This document shows positions 27,559 through 37,860 of a stretch of 64,000 bases of DNA, piece after piece; position 1 is the stretch's first letter, and each line of letters starts with the position of its first letter. Made by a program: the position numbers and the translations under genes. Source of the DNA: Clostridium sp. LS (GTDB taxonomy: Bacteria > Bacillota > Clostridia > Clostridiales > Clostridiaceae); contig NZ_AUUU01000013.1 of the NCBI RefSeq assembly GCF_002760435.1, positions 81,506 to 145,505 of the forward strand, written 5' to 3'. The notes beneath the pieces were generated by a model. The model made no database searches. It was not told where the DNA came from and saw only the letters and a list, made by a program, of their open reading frames with translations.

Positions 27559-28575
27559 ATGAGTACAATTTATGAAATAGCAAAAATCGCAGGAGTTTCG
27601 CCAACTACAGTATCAAAAGTAATAAATAACTATCCCGATGTAAGTGATAAAACTAGAGCCAAGATAAAAAAGATACTTGAAGAAGAAAACTTTTTACCAA
27701 ATTCTCAAGCTCAATTTTTATCTACAAAGAGGACATGGACATTAGGAATAGTATATTTTGAAGATCTTGGAGTTGGACTAAATCATCCTTTCTTTTCAGG
27801 CGTAATTGAGGCCTTTAAAAAACAGGCAGATAAACATGGTTACTCATTACTATTTGGTTCTAAGAATGATAGATTAAAGAACGATACTTTTTTAGAGTAT
27901 TTTAAGTATAGATGCGTGGATGGAATTGCTATAATCTGTACAGATCCAAATGATAAAGAAACTTTGGAGTTAATAGAAAGTGATTTTCCAATTGTTGTAA
28001 TAGATATGTTCAGTAAGAATACATCAACAGTAACTTCAGACAATTTAGAAGGTTGTAACTTGGCCATAAAGTATTTATATGATTTAGGTCACAGAAGAAT
28101 TGCTCATATAACAGGGGCTAGTCAATCTGATAACTGGCCAAGTCATATTAGAAAAGAAGGATATATCAAAACTATGGAGAAATTGAAATTAAAAATAAAA
28201 GAGGGATATATTGCAGATGGAGTGAATTTTGATGTTTCTGGTGGATATAAGGCTATGAAAGATTTGCTAAATCTCAAAGATAGACCCACAGCTGTATTTG
28301 CAGCCTGTGATAAGATAGCCATTGGTGCCATAAATGCAGTAAAGGATGCTGGTCTTACAATCCCTGATGATATATCAATAATTGGTTTTGATGATATAGA
28401 GATTTCTGAATACTTAACTCCTAGACTTACAACTATAAGGCAAAACTGTGATGAAATTGGAAGAACTGCTGTAGACCTATTGGTTGAACAAATTAATGAA
28501 AAGGAAAAACTAAAAATTAATAAAATAATATCAGTTGAACTGGTTGAAAGAGATTCATGTAAAAAAATAAAATAA
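27559..28575 (+). CDS. LacI-family transcriptional regulator of the sugar operon
   Basis: 338 residues. LacI helix-turn-helix STIYEIAKIAGVSPTTVSKV with the hinge helix region near 50-58, then a periplasmic-binding-like effector domain (VTSDNLEGCNLAIKYL; GHRRIAHITGA; FAACDKIAIGAINAV; IIGFDDIEISEYLTPRLTTI). It lies inside the operon it probably controls, 43 bases after the GH30 gene. The three CGAAACnGGTTTCG palindromes before the first gene are its likely operators. The inducer is unknown. Confidence 0.92.
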   Translation: MSTIYEIAKIAGVSPTTVSKVINNYPDVSDKTRAKIKKILEEENFLPNSQAQFLSTKRTWTLGIVYFEDLGVGLNHPFFSGVIEAFKKQADKHGYSLLFGSKNDRLKNDTFLEYFKYRCVDGIAIICTDPNDKETLELIESDFPIVVIDMFSKNTSTVTSDNLEGCNLAIKYLYDLGHRRIAHITGASQSDNWPSHIRKEGYIKTMEKLKLKIKEGYIADGVNFDVSGGYKAMKDLLNLKDRPTAVFAACDKIAIGAINAVKDAGLTIPDDISIIGFDDIEISEYLTPRLTTIRQNCDEIGRTAVDLLVEQINEKEKLKINKIISVELVERDSCKKIK

Positions 28576-28639
28576 TGAAATTGATATGAGTAAATTGCAA
28601 ATAAATATTATAGAAATATTGTAAAGGTGGTTTCACGTT

Positions 28640-31342
28640 ATGGCTAATTATGAATTTTTAAATAGCAAAGGAACTTTCAGGCTTAAAAATCCTGAAAATA
28701 ATAGTTATATGTATTTTCCCCTTGCAAATGAGGCAGGAGTTATGTCTAGTATAACTCCTACTTTAAATGGTGATTGCAAGATGGGGCAAAACACATTTTT
28801 ACTCGCTCCAGTGAGTAGTGAGGATCTTCACAATAACAAGTCCTCAAGAAATTTTTGGGTATATATTGATGGAGCAGGAGCTTGGTCAGCTAGTGGCATT
28901 TCAGCGGCGCAACAATCTGAAATATTCAGTGAAGATAAAGAAGAAACCGAGTTAGAAGCGGGAATAATGTGGCACAAAATGATTAGAATATCAAAGAAGT
29001 ATGGCATAAAAAGCGAAATAATATCATTTGTTCCAGCAACAGATGATAAAGTAGAGTTAATGAAGGTAACAGTAACGAATATGGACAATGTGCCTAAGAG
29101 AATAACACCAACAGCAGCAATACCGTTATATTGCCGTTCAGCAGATAATATTAGAGATCACAGACATGTAACCTCTCTTTTGCATAGAATAAAAACTACT
29201 GAATATGGAATAGTAGTAAATCCTACATTAACCTTTGATGAAAGAGGACATAAAAAAAATACTGTAGTTTACGGTGCTATGGCTGCAAAAGGAAATGGAG
29301 AAAAACCAATTGGATTTTGCCCACTAGTAGAGGATTTCATTGGAGAAGGAGGTTCATTTGAAATTCCTCAAACTGTAGTACTTAATGAGGAGTTTAAAGT
29401 TAAAGCAAATAGTAATATAGAAGGTTATGAGGCAATTGGAGCAATACGTTTTGAAGATGAAATAATTGAAGCGGGAGAATCAAAAACTTATATTGTAGCT
29501 ATTGGGTTTGGAAATTCTGAATCTGACTTCAGCAGCATTGTTGATAATCATTTAACAGAAACCGCTTTCGATGGATTCTTAGAGGAAACAAAAGCATATT
29601 GGAATAAAAAAATTAATATTTCTTATGAAACTAAGAATAAGCAATTTGATAATTGGATGTATTGGGTTAATTTCCAACCAATGCTTCGAAGAATTTATGG
29701 ATGTTCATTTTTACCTCACCACGATTACGGAAAAGGCGGACGAGGTTGGAGAGATTTGTGGCAAGATTGCTTAGCATTATTAGCTATGGATCCAAGTAAT
29801 GTTAGAGGAATGCTTTTAGATAATTTTGGTGGAGTTCGTTTTGATGGTACTAATGCAACAATAATCGGAACAAAGCAAGGAGAGTTTATTGCAGATAGAA
29901 ACAATATAACTCGTGTTTGGATGGATCATGGAGCATGGCCGTTCTTAACAACAAAACTTTATATAGAGCAAACTGGAGATATAGAGTTTCTTTTAGAAAA
30001 ACAAAGTTACTTTAAAGACCTTCAAGAGGGAAGAGGGACCGAAAAAGATCTTTTATGGAATGCAAAGCAAGGAAATAAAATGCTTACACATGAAGAAGAA
30101 GAGCATAAAGGAACTATCTTAGAACACATTTTAATACAACACTTAACTGCTTTTTATGATGTTGGAGAGCATAATAACTTAAAACTTCGTGGAGCTGATT
30201 GGAATGATGGCTTGGACATGGCTGATGAGAAAGGAGAAAGTGTTGCATTTAGCGCTCTCTATGGTGGAAACCTTTCAAACATTGCAGAGCTATTAAAATA
30301 CTTAAGATATGAAAAGAATATTAAAAATGTAGAGCTAGCTGAAGAACTGTTAGTGCTATTAACTGGAAATCATGAACTTTATGAGAATATAGAAGAAAAG
30401 AGGAAAGTGTTAGAAGAGTACTGCTTAAAGTGCAGACATAATATTAGTGGCAAAGTTATTGGTATAGATTGCGATGAGTTGATTTCTAATATTGAAGGAA
30501 AGGCAGAATGGCTTAAGAATCATATACAAAAAAATGAGTGGATTATTAACAAGGAAGGTTATAGATGGTATAACGGCTATTATGATAACAATGCTAGAAG
30601 AGTTGAAGGTGATGGTGAGCATGAAACCCGTATGATGCTTACAGGCCAAGTATTTACTATAATGAGCAGTATTGCTACAGAAGAGCAAGTAAAGAGTATA
30701 GTTAAAGCAGCAGATAAATATCTTTACGATGAATCTGTAGGTGGCTATAGATTAAATACTAACTTTAATGAAGTAAAAACTGATTTAGGAAGAATGTTCG
30801 GTTTTGCTTATGGGCATAAAGAAAATGGAGCTGTATTTAGTCATATGGCAATTATGTATGCTAATGCACTTTATCAAAGATGCTTTGCTGAGGAAGGATT
30901 CAAAGTTATTGATACACTTTATAACCACTGTAATAACTTTAAGGTAAGTAGAATTTACCCAGGCGTACCTGAATATATAAACCAAAAAGGCAGAGGTATG
31001 TATCATTATTTAACTGGATCAGCTAGCTGGCTTATACTTACAGTATTATCCGAAATGTTTGGGGTAAAAGGCGAAATGGGTGACCTAGCATTCAATCCAA
31101 AGTTATTAGAAAAGCAATTTAATGAAGAAAATAAAGCAACAATAGAAATGACTTTTGCTGAAAGAAAGCTTAGGATTGAATATGTAAATGATAATAGGAA
31201 AGAATACGGAAACTATAGTGTAAACAAAATTTATATTAATGGGAAAGAGTATAAATTTAATGGAAAATCAGCTATAAACAGAGCAACAATAATAGAGTTA
31301 GATAAGAACGGCAAACACATAATAAAAATTATTCTTAATTAG
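28640..31342 (+). CDS. GH94-family glycoside phosphorylase
   Basis: 900 residues, no signal peptide. N-terminal beta-sandwich with a GAGAWSASG segment, a helical linker, and an (alpha/alpha)6 barrel with HHDYGKGGRGWRDLWQDCLA, then GADWNDGLD carrying the general acid (Asp523), EGDGEHETRMM and YHYLTGSASW. GH94 enzymes split beta-linked gluco-disaccharides with phosphate into glucose-1-phosphate and a sugar. The length (about 900) is nearer to laminaribiose phosphorylases than to cellobiose phosphorylases (about 810), which with the neighbours suggests beta-1,3 specificity; that is inference. Its product feeds phosphoglucomutase. Confidence 0.88.
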   Translation: MANYEFLNSKGTFRLKNPENNSYMYFPLANEAGVMSSITPTLNGDCKMGQNTFLLAPVSSEDLHNNKSSRNFWVYIDGAGAWSASGISAAQQSEIFSEDKEETELEAGIMWHKMIRISKKYGIKSEIISFVPATDDKVELMKVTVTNMDNVPKRITPTAAIPLYCRSADNIRDHRHVTSLLHRIKTTEYGIVVNPTLTFDERGHKKNTVVYGAMAAKGNGEKPIGFCPLVEDFIGEGGSFEIPQTVVLNEEFKVKANSNIEGYEAIGAIRFEDEIIEAGESKTYIVAIGFGNSESDFSSIVDNHLTETAFDGFLEETKAYWNKKINISYETKNKQFDNWMYWVNFQPMLRRIYGCSFLPHHDYGKGGRGWRDLWQDCLALLAMDPSNVRGMLLDNFGGVRFDGTNATIIGTKQGEFIADRNNITRVWMDHGAWPFLTTKLYIEQTGDIEFLLEKQSYFKDLQEGRGTEKDLLWNAKQGNKMLTHEEEEHKGTILEHILIQHLTAFYDVGEHNNLKLRGADWNDGLDMADEKGESVAFSALYGGNLSNIAELLKYLRYEKNIKNVELAEELLVLLTGNHELYENIEEKRKVLEEYCLKCRHNISGKVIGIDCDELISNIEGKAEWLKNHIQKNEWIINKEGYRWYNGYYDNNARRVEGDGEHETRMMLTGQVFTIMSSIATEEQVKSIVKAADKYLYDESVGGYRLNTNFNEVKTDLGRMFGFAYGHKENGAVFSHMAIMYANALYQRCFAEEGFKVIDTLYNHCNNFKVSRIYPGVPEYINQKGRGMYHYLTGSASWLILTVLSEMFGVKGEMGDLAFNPKLLEKQFNEENKATIEMTFAERKLRIEYVNDNRKEYGNYSVNKIYINGKEYKFNGKSAINRATIIELDKNGKHIIKIILN

Positions 31343-31394
31343 CAAGATGAAGTCACAAAGACTATATTGTTAATATTCTAAGAGGAGGAAAATT

Positions 31395-31814
31395 ATGAAT
31401 AAAGAGTTTATTGAAGTTTCTGAATATACTGAGGAAGGATACAAGCCTTTAGTTGATTATAAATCTTGGCGTGTTGCCGTACTAAATTATATAGATGAAT
31501 TGCTACCTTCACAAATAACCTCAATGCAAAAGCATGATGAGACAGATGAAATATTTGTATTGCTGTCTGGAAAATGCATATTGTTTTCAGGTGGAAATTC
31601 AACCGAGATTGGTGAAATAGATGCTATAGATATGGAACCTTTAAAAATATATAATGTTAAGCGTTCTACATGGCATACTCATACATTAAGTGAAGAGACA
31701 TCGGTTCTAATTGTTGAAAATTCAGATACTGGAGATGATAATTCTCCAACTATCCCAATGAACGATGAACAGAAAATGAAAATAATGCAATTAGTTAAAA
31801 ATTTGTGGAAATAG
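31395..31814 (+). CDS. Cupin-like protein at the end of the sugar operon
   Basis: 139 residues with a small double-stranded beta-helix pattern: KHDETDEIFVLLSGKCILFSGG and a second part with STWHTHTLSEETSVLIVEN, offering His residues for a metal. No partner domain. It follows the GH94 gene by 52 bases with AGAGGAGG, so it is probably the last operon gene. Function unknown; a sugar-binding or isomerase-type role is possible. Confidence 0.6.
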   Translation: MNKEFIEVSEYTEEGYKPLVDYKSWRVAVLNYIDELLPSQITSMQKHDETDEIFVLLSGKCILFSGGNSTEIGEIDAIDMEPLKIYNVKRSTWHTHTLSEETSVLIVENSDTGDDNSPTIPMNDEQKMKIMQLVKNLWK

Positions 31815-31817
31815 TGT

Positions 31818-31882
31818 TATATGATTTGAGTAATTTGTTAGAAGCAAAGTTTGTCAGAAATACAATATACTCAAATCATATA
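31818..31882. repeat. Long inverted repeat between the cupin and chemoreceptor genes
   Basis: A perfect 15-bp inverted repeat, TATATGATTTGAGTA at 31818-31832 and TACTCAAATCATATA at 31868-31882, around a 35-base loop. No T run follows, so it is not a standard terminator. Confidence 0.6.
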
Positions 31883-31967
31883 GTATTAATTGAAAAATTG
31901 TTCTATTATAGCTAAGTTAAAAAATCAAAATGAAAATATATTACTAAAGTTTAAGGAGCGAATAAAT

Positions 31968-33677
31968 TTGAGAAAGTATATGAAAATCAACATAAAAGAT
32001 TTACCTTTGCGAAAAAAGCTCTTTAGATCATTTATGATAATAACTATTCTAGGAAGTTTGTCTTCAATTATTAGTTTAGTCTTTTTGCAGTTAATAACTG
32101 TTGAGTATAATCATGCTATAAATAATTATGGTTTTTCTCAAGGTGAAGTTGGGAAACTAGGGATAAAAGTAGAGAATTCATATTCTATTGTAAGAGATAT
32201 AGCAATGTCAGAGGACGAAAGTTTTGATGAAACACGAAAAGCAAATGTTAGAGATTCAGTTAGTAATTATTCAGAGGAAATTAAACAGCTATTAATATCA
32301 ATAGAAAAAACTAATACAACGAGTATAGAGAAAGAAGAATTTGAAAAAATAAAAAATGATATAAGTGAGTATGAACCTATTAGAGATAGAGTTTTAGAAC
32401 TTGGATTAGAAAAGAAAAACAGGCAAGCCTCTCAAATAATGAAATCGGATGTAAGTCCTAAAGTAGAAGTCCTTACAGTTGATATTTCAGAATTATTACA
32501 AACTAAAATTGATAACTGTAATGAGCTGGTTAATAAATCAAAGACGTTAAAGATAATCTCAATTATAATTATTTTAATATCAATAGGATTAACTTTGGGT
32601 TTAACTATATTTTTATCTAGAAATATAACTAATTTTATTAGTCAGCCTATAGAAAAGATGAACAGAATTGCAAGACAAATGGCAGAGGGAAATTTGGAAG
32701 TAGCTATAGAAGTGGAGTCTAAGGATGAAATTGGAGAATTAGCAAACTCTTTTTCAGAAATGTTAAAGACTCTTAAAGCATATATAAATGACATATCTCA
32801 TGTTTTAGGTCATATATCTATAGGTAACTTAAGTGTTTCTACAAGGGAAGGATATAAAGGGAATTTTGTAGAAATAAAAGAATCTTTACATAATATTTTA
32901 AATTCCTTTAATGAAGTTTTTTCAGAGATAAATGATGCAACTCATGAAGTTAGTGGCAGTTCAGATAAAGTTGCCAGCATAGCTAAAGTGCTATCTAAAG
33001 GCACAATTGAACAAGCTAGTTCTATAGAACAACTTTCCGCATCAATGATAGATATTAATGAAAAAGTGCAAAGTAATGCTAAAAATGCAAATAATACAAA
33101 TTATATTACTACTACTTTAGTTGAAAATATTGAAAAAAGTAATTATCAAATGAATGAAATGTTAGTGGCAATGAATGAAATTGAAAAATCATCTAAGGAT
33201 ATTAAAAATATTATAAAGGCTATTGACTACATTTCCGAGCAGACAAATTTACTAGCATTAAATGCAGCTATAGAAGCAGCAAGAGCAGGTGAGTCAGGCA
33301 AAGGATTTTCAGTTGTTGCTGAGGAGGTAAGAAGTCTTGCGAATCAAAGTACAAATGCAGCAAAGCAAACAACACAGCTTATTGAAGAAGCTATAAAAGT
33401 GGTTAATCAAGGTAAAACATTAGCTAATAATACTGCACAGGCTTTAAAAAATGTTGTTGAAGATGTAAATAGAGCAATAGAATTGGTCTCGAGTATTGCA
33501 TCAGCATCTGAAGATCAAGCATATGCTATAAAACAAGTAAATGATGGAATAATTCAGATAACAAATGTTGTTCAATTGACTTCATCAATAGCAGAACAAA
33601 GTGCTGCTGCTAGTGAGGAATTAATTAATCAAGCAAATAATCTTGATAAAATGATTGAAAAATATAACAAATCTTAG
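31968..33677 (+). CDS. Methyl-accepting chemotaxis protein
   Basis: 569 residues from TTG 31968, 9 bases after AAGGAG; the frame is open further upstream without a site. Order: TM1 near 22-44, a four-helix-bundle-type extracellular sensor of about 140 residues, TM2 ([20 protein letters not shown]), HAMP domain(s), and the long cytoplasmic coiled coil with the conserved hairpin tip [22 protein letters not shown] that binds CheA/CheW. No C-terminal CheR-tether pentapeptide is seen. The ligand is unknown; the position after the sugar operon could hint at a sugar, but the two are separated by the inverted repeat. Confidence 0.92.
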   Translation: MRKYMKINIKDLPLRKKLFRSFMIITILGSLSSIISLVFLQLITVEYNHAINNYGFSQGEVGKLGIKVENSYSIVRDIAMSEDESFDETRKANVRDSVSNYSEEIKQLLISIEKTNTTSIEKEEFEKIKNDISEYEPIRDRVLELGLEKKNRQASQIMKSDVSPKVEVLTVDISELLQTKIDNCNELVNKSKTLKIISIIIILISIGLTLGLTIFLSRNITNFISQPIEKMNRIARQMAEGNLEVAIEVESKDEIGELANSFSEMLKTLKAYINDISHVLGHISIGNLSVSTREGYKGNFVEIKESLHNILNSFNEVFSEINDATHEVSGSSDKVASIAKVLSKGTIEQASSIEQLSASMIDINEKVQSNAKNANNTNYITTTLVENIEKSNYQMNEMLVAMNEIEKSSKDIKNIIKAIDYISEQTNLLALNAAIEAARAGESGKGFSVVAEEVRSLANQSTNAAKQTTQLIEEAIKVVNQGKTLANNTAQALKNVVEDVNRAIELVSSIASASEDQAYAIKQVNDGIIQITNVVQLTSSIAEQSAAASEELINQANNLDKMIEKYNKS

Positions 33678-33787
33678 GATTAAGTTTTATTAAGAATATC
33701 TGTAATTACAACAAAAGATATAGAAGATAAAATTGCAAATTTAATTATTAATAAAGTCAATTATAAATAATCTAAAAACAATAATAT

Positions 33788-33825
33788 ATTTAAGAGAGGA
33801 ATTTTATCCTCCCTTAAACTTTAAA
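33788..33825. terminator. Bidirectional terminator between the chemoreceptor and dioxygenase genes
   Basis: Stem TTTAAGAGAGGA with TCCTCCCTTAAA (one mismatch), flanked by A/T runs. Confidence 0.65.
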
Positions 33826-34588
33826 ATTCGAAACATAGATTACTAAAGGTGCCGTTTTCATAATTTCTATTAATGACTTTAGGTATTTTATTCTCATCAC
33901 CACTTCCCATAGCTATAAATAAAGGGACAAAGTGCTCAGCCCTTGGAACTGCAAGATTAGCATAAGGTGCAAGGGTTAGATAAGAGTTTAAAGAGTCTAA
34001 ATCCCTTTTTTCTATATGCTCAATTAACCAATCATCAAAGGCTACTGCTTCAGGTTTAACACTTACTTCACCAGGAAAGATCCAATTTAAATTATGTACT
34101 GTTGTTCCACTACCTATAACTAAGATATCTTCTTCTCCAAGATCACGCAAAGCAGCACCAATATTATATTGTTCTTTTATGCATAAAGAAGGATTAATAG
34201 AAAGTTGAACAACGGGAATATCTGCATTCGGATACATGTGTCTTAACGCAACCCATGAACCATGATCCAGGCCTCTCATCATTTCTATCTTTGTTTTAAT
34301 GTTTTTTTTCATAAAGTTTTCTTCGAGAATTAATGCTATTTCCGTAGATCCTTTTGCGGGATACTTAACTTCATACATCTCTTTTGGAAAGCCATAATAA
34401 TCATAAATAGTATCTAGAACATCATCAGTATATGTTAAGGACAAAACTTCACATTCCCAATGAGCACTAAAAATAACTATTGCTTTAGGGGAGATGCGTT
34501 TACCAAGATTATTAAGGAATACTGTATACTTATTTGTTTCTATTGCTAGGTTGGGAGAGCCATGACTTAGAAATAATGACGGAACCAT
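33821..34588 (-). CDS. DODA-type class III extradiol dioxygenase family protein
   Basis: 255 residues, full length for the LigB/YgiD branch. The metal site is visible: LFLSHGSPN (first His), SAHWECE (second His), RGLDHGSWV and the later GSGTTVHNL. The ring-opening family includes plant DOPA dioxygenase and bacterial YgiD. The physiological substrate in anaerobes is unknown, and oxygen-dependent chemistry is odd in a strict anaerobe. Monocistronic, convergent with the chemoreceptor gene. Confidence 0.87.
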   Translation of the reverse strand: MVPSLFLSHGSPNLAIETNKYTVFLNNLGKRISPKAIVIFSAHWECEVLSLTYTDDVLDTIYDYYGFPKEMYEVKYPAKGSTEIALILEENFMKKNIKTKIEMMRGLDHGSWVALRHMYPNADIPVVQLSINPSLCIKEQYNIGAALRDLGEEDILVIGSGTTVHNLNWIFPGEVSVKPEAVAFDDWLIEHIEKRDLDSLNSYLTLAPYANLAVPRAEHFVPLFIAMGSGDENKIPKVINRNYENGTFSNLCFEF

Positions 34589-34794
34589 TTGAAAATCCTC
34601 CTAATATAAAAACTTATCAATTTTTTATATTAGTTTTATTCCTTTTTATTAGAAATATTCAGTTTCAATTACGTCTTATATAGTTAAATTTGTTGAAGTG
34701 TTTAGAATCTAATGAATAACTTAGCAGAGAATATGGGATTATATATTAGAATGGAATAATGGAACTAATTTTTTAAAAGAAAGGAGATTTAATT

Positions 34795-35175
34795 TTGATA
34801 ATATCGGAGAGTAAAATGGATCCTTATTTAACAGAAATATCAAATGAAGATACTCTTGTTTTTTCAGATGTAACAAGAGAAAAGGGCGGTAGTGGAAAAC
34901 ACTTTAAACCATTTGATTTATTATGCGCTGGATATGCGTCATGCTTAAATATCACTACTAGAATGGTACTCCAAAAAATGCATTTAGAATATGAAAAAGT
35001 AATAGTTAAAATAAATCTAAATAACAATGATGAAGAAAAAGCAATTTTTGAATATGATATTGAGATTATTGGCAACATTGATGACGAAACAAAAGCTTCA
35101 GTCATTGCTAAGGCAGAGAAATGCCCAGTTAGAAAAACATTATCAAAGCAAATAGAATTTAATAGAGCAAAATAA
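34795..35175 (+). CDS. OsmC/Ohr-family protein
   Basis: 126 residues from TTG 34795 behind AAAGGAGA. Both redox cysteines of the family are present, in GYASCLNITTRMVL and EKCPVRKTLS. OsmC/Ohr proteins reduce organic hydroperoxides in the cytoplasm using the cysteine pair. The length and FKPFDLLCAGYASC segment fit the shorter OsmC-like (YhfA-type) branch rather than Ohr. No OhrR regulator is adjacent. Confidence 0.85.
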   Translation: MIISESKMDPYLTEISNEDTLVFSDVTREKGGSGKHFKPFDLLCAGYASCLNITTRMVLQKMHLEYEKVIVKINLNNNDEEKAIFEYDIEIIGNIDDETKASVIAKAEKCPVRKTLSKQIEFNRAK

Positions 35176-35225
35176 AGTAATTTATTCATATGATACTTTT
35201 ATAAATATTCTAGATTATTTGAACT

Positions 35226-35243
35226 GACCACAATTTTGTGGTC
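35226..35243. repeat. Perfect palindromic hairpin
   Basis: GACCACAATTTTGTGGTC, an 8-bp stem with a 2-base centre, 50 bases after the OsmC gene. It may be a weak terminator or an operator; no T run follows. Confidence 0.4.
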
Positions 35244-35430
35244 GGCAATTAATTATTGGAATGGAATTGCATCTATTGATATCATAAGGATTAATCAGAA
35301 TTTTATGGAAAATCTAATAATTGGCAAGAAAAAAGAGTAATTGACAGATTTGAATGTAATAATGCTATATCTCAGGATATATGTGGATTGTTGGCGATTA
35401 CTAAAGGTGTTATAATAAATTTATCAGGGG

Positions 35431-36762
35431 ATGATAAGGGGGAAAGGTTTAATAAACCGAAAATGTATGAAAAATAGAGTTTTAGCACTTTCTTTAGTAA
35501 TTATTATGACATTTGGTAGTTCTATATCAGCATTTGCTGCACCCGACAATGGGCAACTAAATGCTTCAAGACAAAAATATGCAGAAATTGAAAACAGAAT
35601 AAAAGATATTTCAAATAAAATAGATGAGTTAAGTGCTCAAATTGAGCCTTTAGAAGCAGCTGTAGAAAAGAATAAAAGTGAAATTGAAAATATAAATAAT
35701 GTAATAGATTTGACAAAGAAAGATATTGATAAATGTAAAAAAGATATAAATGATTTAGATTTGGCTTTAGGACAAAGAGTTAAAGCTATGTATAACTCAG
35801 GAGATTTAGAATTTAATTATTTAAAGTTTTTATTTAGTTCTGATTCAACCAGCGATTTTTTTTCGAGGGTACAAGCTATAAGCGAAATTGCAGGAAAAGA
35901 CAAGTCTTTTATAGAGAATATTACAAGTAAAAAAGATGAATTAAATAATAAAGTAAAGTCTTTAGATGATAAAAAAGAAGAAATTAATAAGCTTAATAAA
36001 GAAATTCAAAGTAATTTGAGTGAATTAGACAGTAAAAAGAAGAGTCAGGAAATTCTAGCACAGCAGGCTAAAGCAGAAAGAAGTAAATTTGATGCTGAAT
36101 ACTTATCACAATTGGAAAGAGATACTGTAAAATCACAATTTGATACCATAGATAGTGCTGATAGTACTTATGCAGATGTTCAAGGCGCTATTAGTCAATT
36201 AACAAGTATTAGGGATAATCAAATAAAAAGCCCAACAATTATTAGTGAAATTAATGCTAAACTTGATAAGGCAAAAACAGTAGCAAGTCAAAAAAAGGCA
36301 GCAGAAGATAAGTTAGCCGCTGATAGGCAAAGACAGGCCCAAGCAGCACAAGCTTCTTCTTCAACTTCAAATTCAGGTGGCAAAAAATCAAGTTCTTCAA
36401 GTTCTGTATCAGTTCCATCAGGAGGAAATGCTCAAGCAATTTTAAATGAGGCTTATAAACATTTAGGAGCATCATATGTCTGGGGAGCTACGGGGCCTAG
36501 TACTTTTGACTGCTCTGGATTTACATCTTATGTATATAGTCATGCGGCAGGAATTGATATAACAAGAACAACGTATACGCAGATAAATGAAGGACAACCT
36601 GTTAGTCAAGATCAGCTTAGACCAGGAGATTTAGTATTCCCCAATCCGGGACATGTGGGCATATATGTTGGAAACGGGCAAATGATTCATGCACCTCAAA
36701 CTGGGGATGTTGTAAAAGTAGGACCTGTATATAATTTCTATGCAGCAAGAAGAATATTGTAG
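35431..36762 (+). CDS. Secreted coiled-coil NlpC/P60 peptidoglycan hydrolase
   Basis: 443 residues with a Sec signal cut near AFAAPD (residue 36-37). Residues about 45-270 are a long coiled coil of the PcsB/CwlO type, then a Ser-rich linker (about 305-335), and a C-terminal NlpC/P60 domain with catalytic Cys in TFDCSGFTSYVY and His in GHVGIYVGNGQMIHAP. Such enzymes cut the D-Glu-diaminopimelate bond in wall peptides and are usually held in check by their coiled coil, often with FtsEX. Start choice is uncertain: ATG 35431 has the site AGGGG too close, and ATG 35467 lies too far from the AAGGGGG inside the frame. Confidence 0.88.
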   Translation: MIRGKGLINRKCMKNRVLALSLVIIMTFGSSISAFAAPDNGQLNASRQKYAEIENRIKDISNKIDELSAQIEPLEAAVEKNKSEIENINNVIDLTKKDIDKCKKDINDLDLALGQRVKAMYNSGDLEFNYLKFLFSSDSTSDFFSRVQAISEIAGKDKSFIENITSKKDELNNKVKSLDDKKEEINKLNKEIQSNLSELDSKKKSQEILAQQAKAERSKFDAEYLSQLERDTVKSQFDTIDSADSTYADVQGAISQLTSIRDNQIKSPTIISEINAKLDKAKTVASQKKAAEDKLAADRQRQAQAAQASSSTSNSGGKKSSSSSSVSVPSGGNAQAILNEAYKHLGASYVWGATGPSTFDCSGFTSYVYSHAAGIDITRTTYTQINEGQPVSQDQLRPGDLVFPNPGHVGIYVGNGQMIHAPQTGDVVKVGPVYNFYAARRIL

Positions 36763-36792
36763 TATTATAAGAAAACTTTAAAATACATAACT

Positions 36793-36837
36793 AATAATAA
36801 GGTTAGAAAAGATTTTGATTTTCTAACCTTATTATTA
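36793..36837 (+). terminator. Terminator after the NlpC/P60 gene
   Basis: An 18-bp stem (AATAATAAGGTTAGAAAA with its complement) around a short loop. Confidence 0.8.
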
Positions 36838-36956
36838 TAGTTAATTATTTGCTCTAAAAGCGTTTAAGGATTACGAAAATACTATCAGAATATCAATTCA
36901 ATAATATAACCTTCTAGGTTAACTAAATTATTAAAAAGATAAAGGGTGAGAAATAA

Positions 36957-37319
36957 ATGAAATTAAAATATAAGTATTTAGGTCTATTCATAAGCTTACT
37001 TATAATTGAAATATATATAGGACTTTATATACATGATAATATCATTAGGCCTTATATTGGAGATGTTTTGGTGGTTGGTGTTATTTACTTTTTGTTAAGG
37101 GGGATAAATTGTAAATCGAAATTCTTAGCTCTATATGTTTTTATATTTGCTTGTTTAGTTGAAATAGGTCAATATTTTAATTTGGCTTCAGTATTACATA
37201 TAGATAATTTCAAGCTTGCTAAGGTTATTTTAGGCTCAACTTTTGATTTAAAAGATATATTATGTTATTTTATGGGGACAATAATAATATTCATATACGA
37301 AAGAATACAAAGATTTTAG
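36957..37319 (+). CDS. DUF2809 membrane protein
   Basis: 120 residues, four membrane helices. The GDVLVVGVIYFLLRG and EIGQYF ... FDLKDILCYFMGT segments are typical of DUF2809. Function unknown. Monocistronic. Confidence 0.75.
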   Translation: MKLKYKYLGLFISLLIIEIYIGLYIHDNIIRPYIGDVLVVGVIYFLLRGINCKSKFLALYVFIFACLVEIGQYFNLASVLHIDNFKLAKVILGSTFDLKDILCYFMGTIIIFIYERIQRF

Positions 37320-37419
37320 AGTAAAATATTGTACAGTTAGAGAAAATACTGTATGATTAAGAAAATATTTAAATATGGTTAATAATTTCAATTGAGCCAA
37401 GTAAAGGAGAATAAATTAT

Positions 37420-37860
37420 ATGTATTCACACGAAATTGATTATTCTATTTATGGTGATGATATGCAATATGTGGAGATTGAACTTGATCCAATGGAAACT
37501 GTTGTAGCAGAAGCTGGTGCTTTAATGATGATGGCTCCATCGATAGAAATGGAAACAATATTTGGAGATGGATCAAAACAAAATACTGGCGGATTTATGG
37601 ATAAAATTTTCTCGGCAGGAAAAAGGGTACTAACAGGAGAAAGTTTATTTATGACGGCATTTACAAATGCAGGACAACTAAGGGAAAAAGTATATTTTGC
37701 AGCACCTTATCCAGGGAAAATACTTCCAATGGATTTAAGGGCTTATGGCGGTCAATTAATATGTCAAAAGGATGCTTTTTTATGTGCAGCTAAAGGTGTA
37801 TCTATAGGCATAGATTTTAGGAAAAAATTAGGTGTTGGTTTCTTTGGCGAAGTTATGTGA
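37420..37860 (+). pseudogene. TIGR00266 (AIM24) family protein, truncated by the adjacent element
   Basis: 146 residues of a family whose members usually have about 220-270. The reading is normal ([57 protein letters not shown]) until [10 protein letters not shown], then VM and stop, in mid-domain. The expected next residues (GEGF-type strand) are absent. The recombinase element starts here. No 3' half is found on the far side of the element within the window, so a deletion went along with or followed the insertion. Confidence 0.75.

Noticed and set aside
33821..34588. DODA-type dioxygenase as sign of betalain or aromatic catabolism
   Set aside because: No pathway genes nearby; the YgiD-like branch is widespread with unknown function.
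36340..36420. Ser-rich repeat in the NlpC/P60 gene
   Set aside because: It is an ordinary low-complexity linker between coiled coil and catalytic domain.
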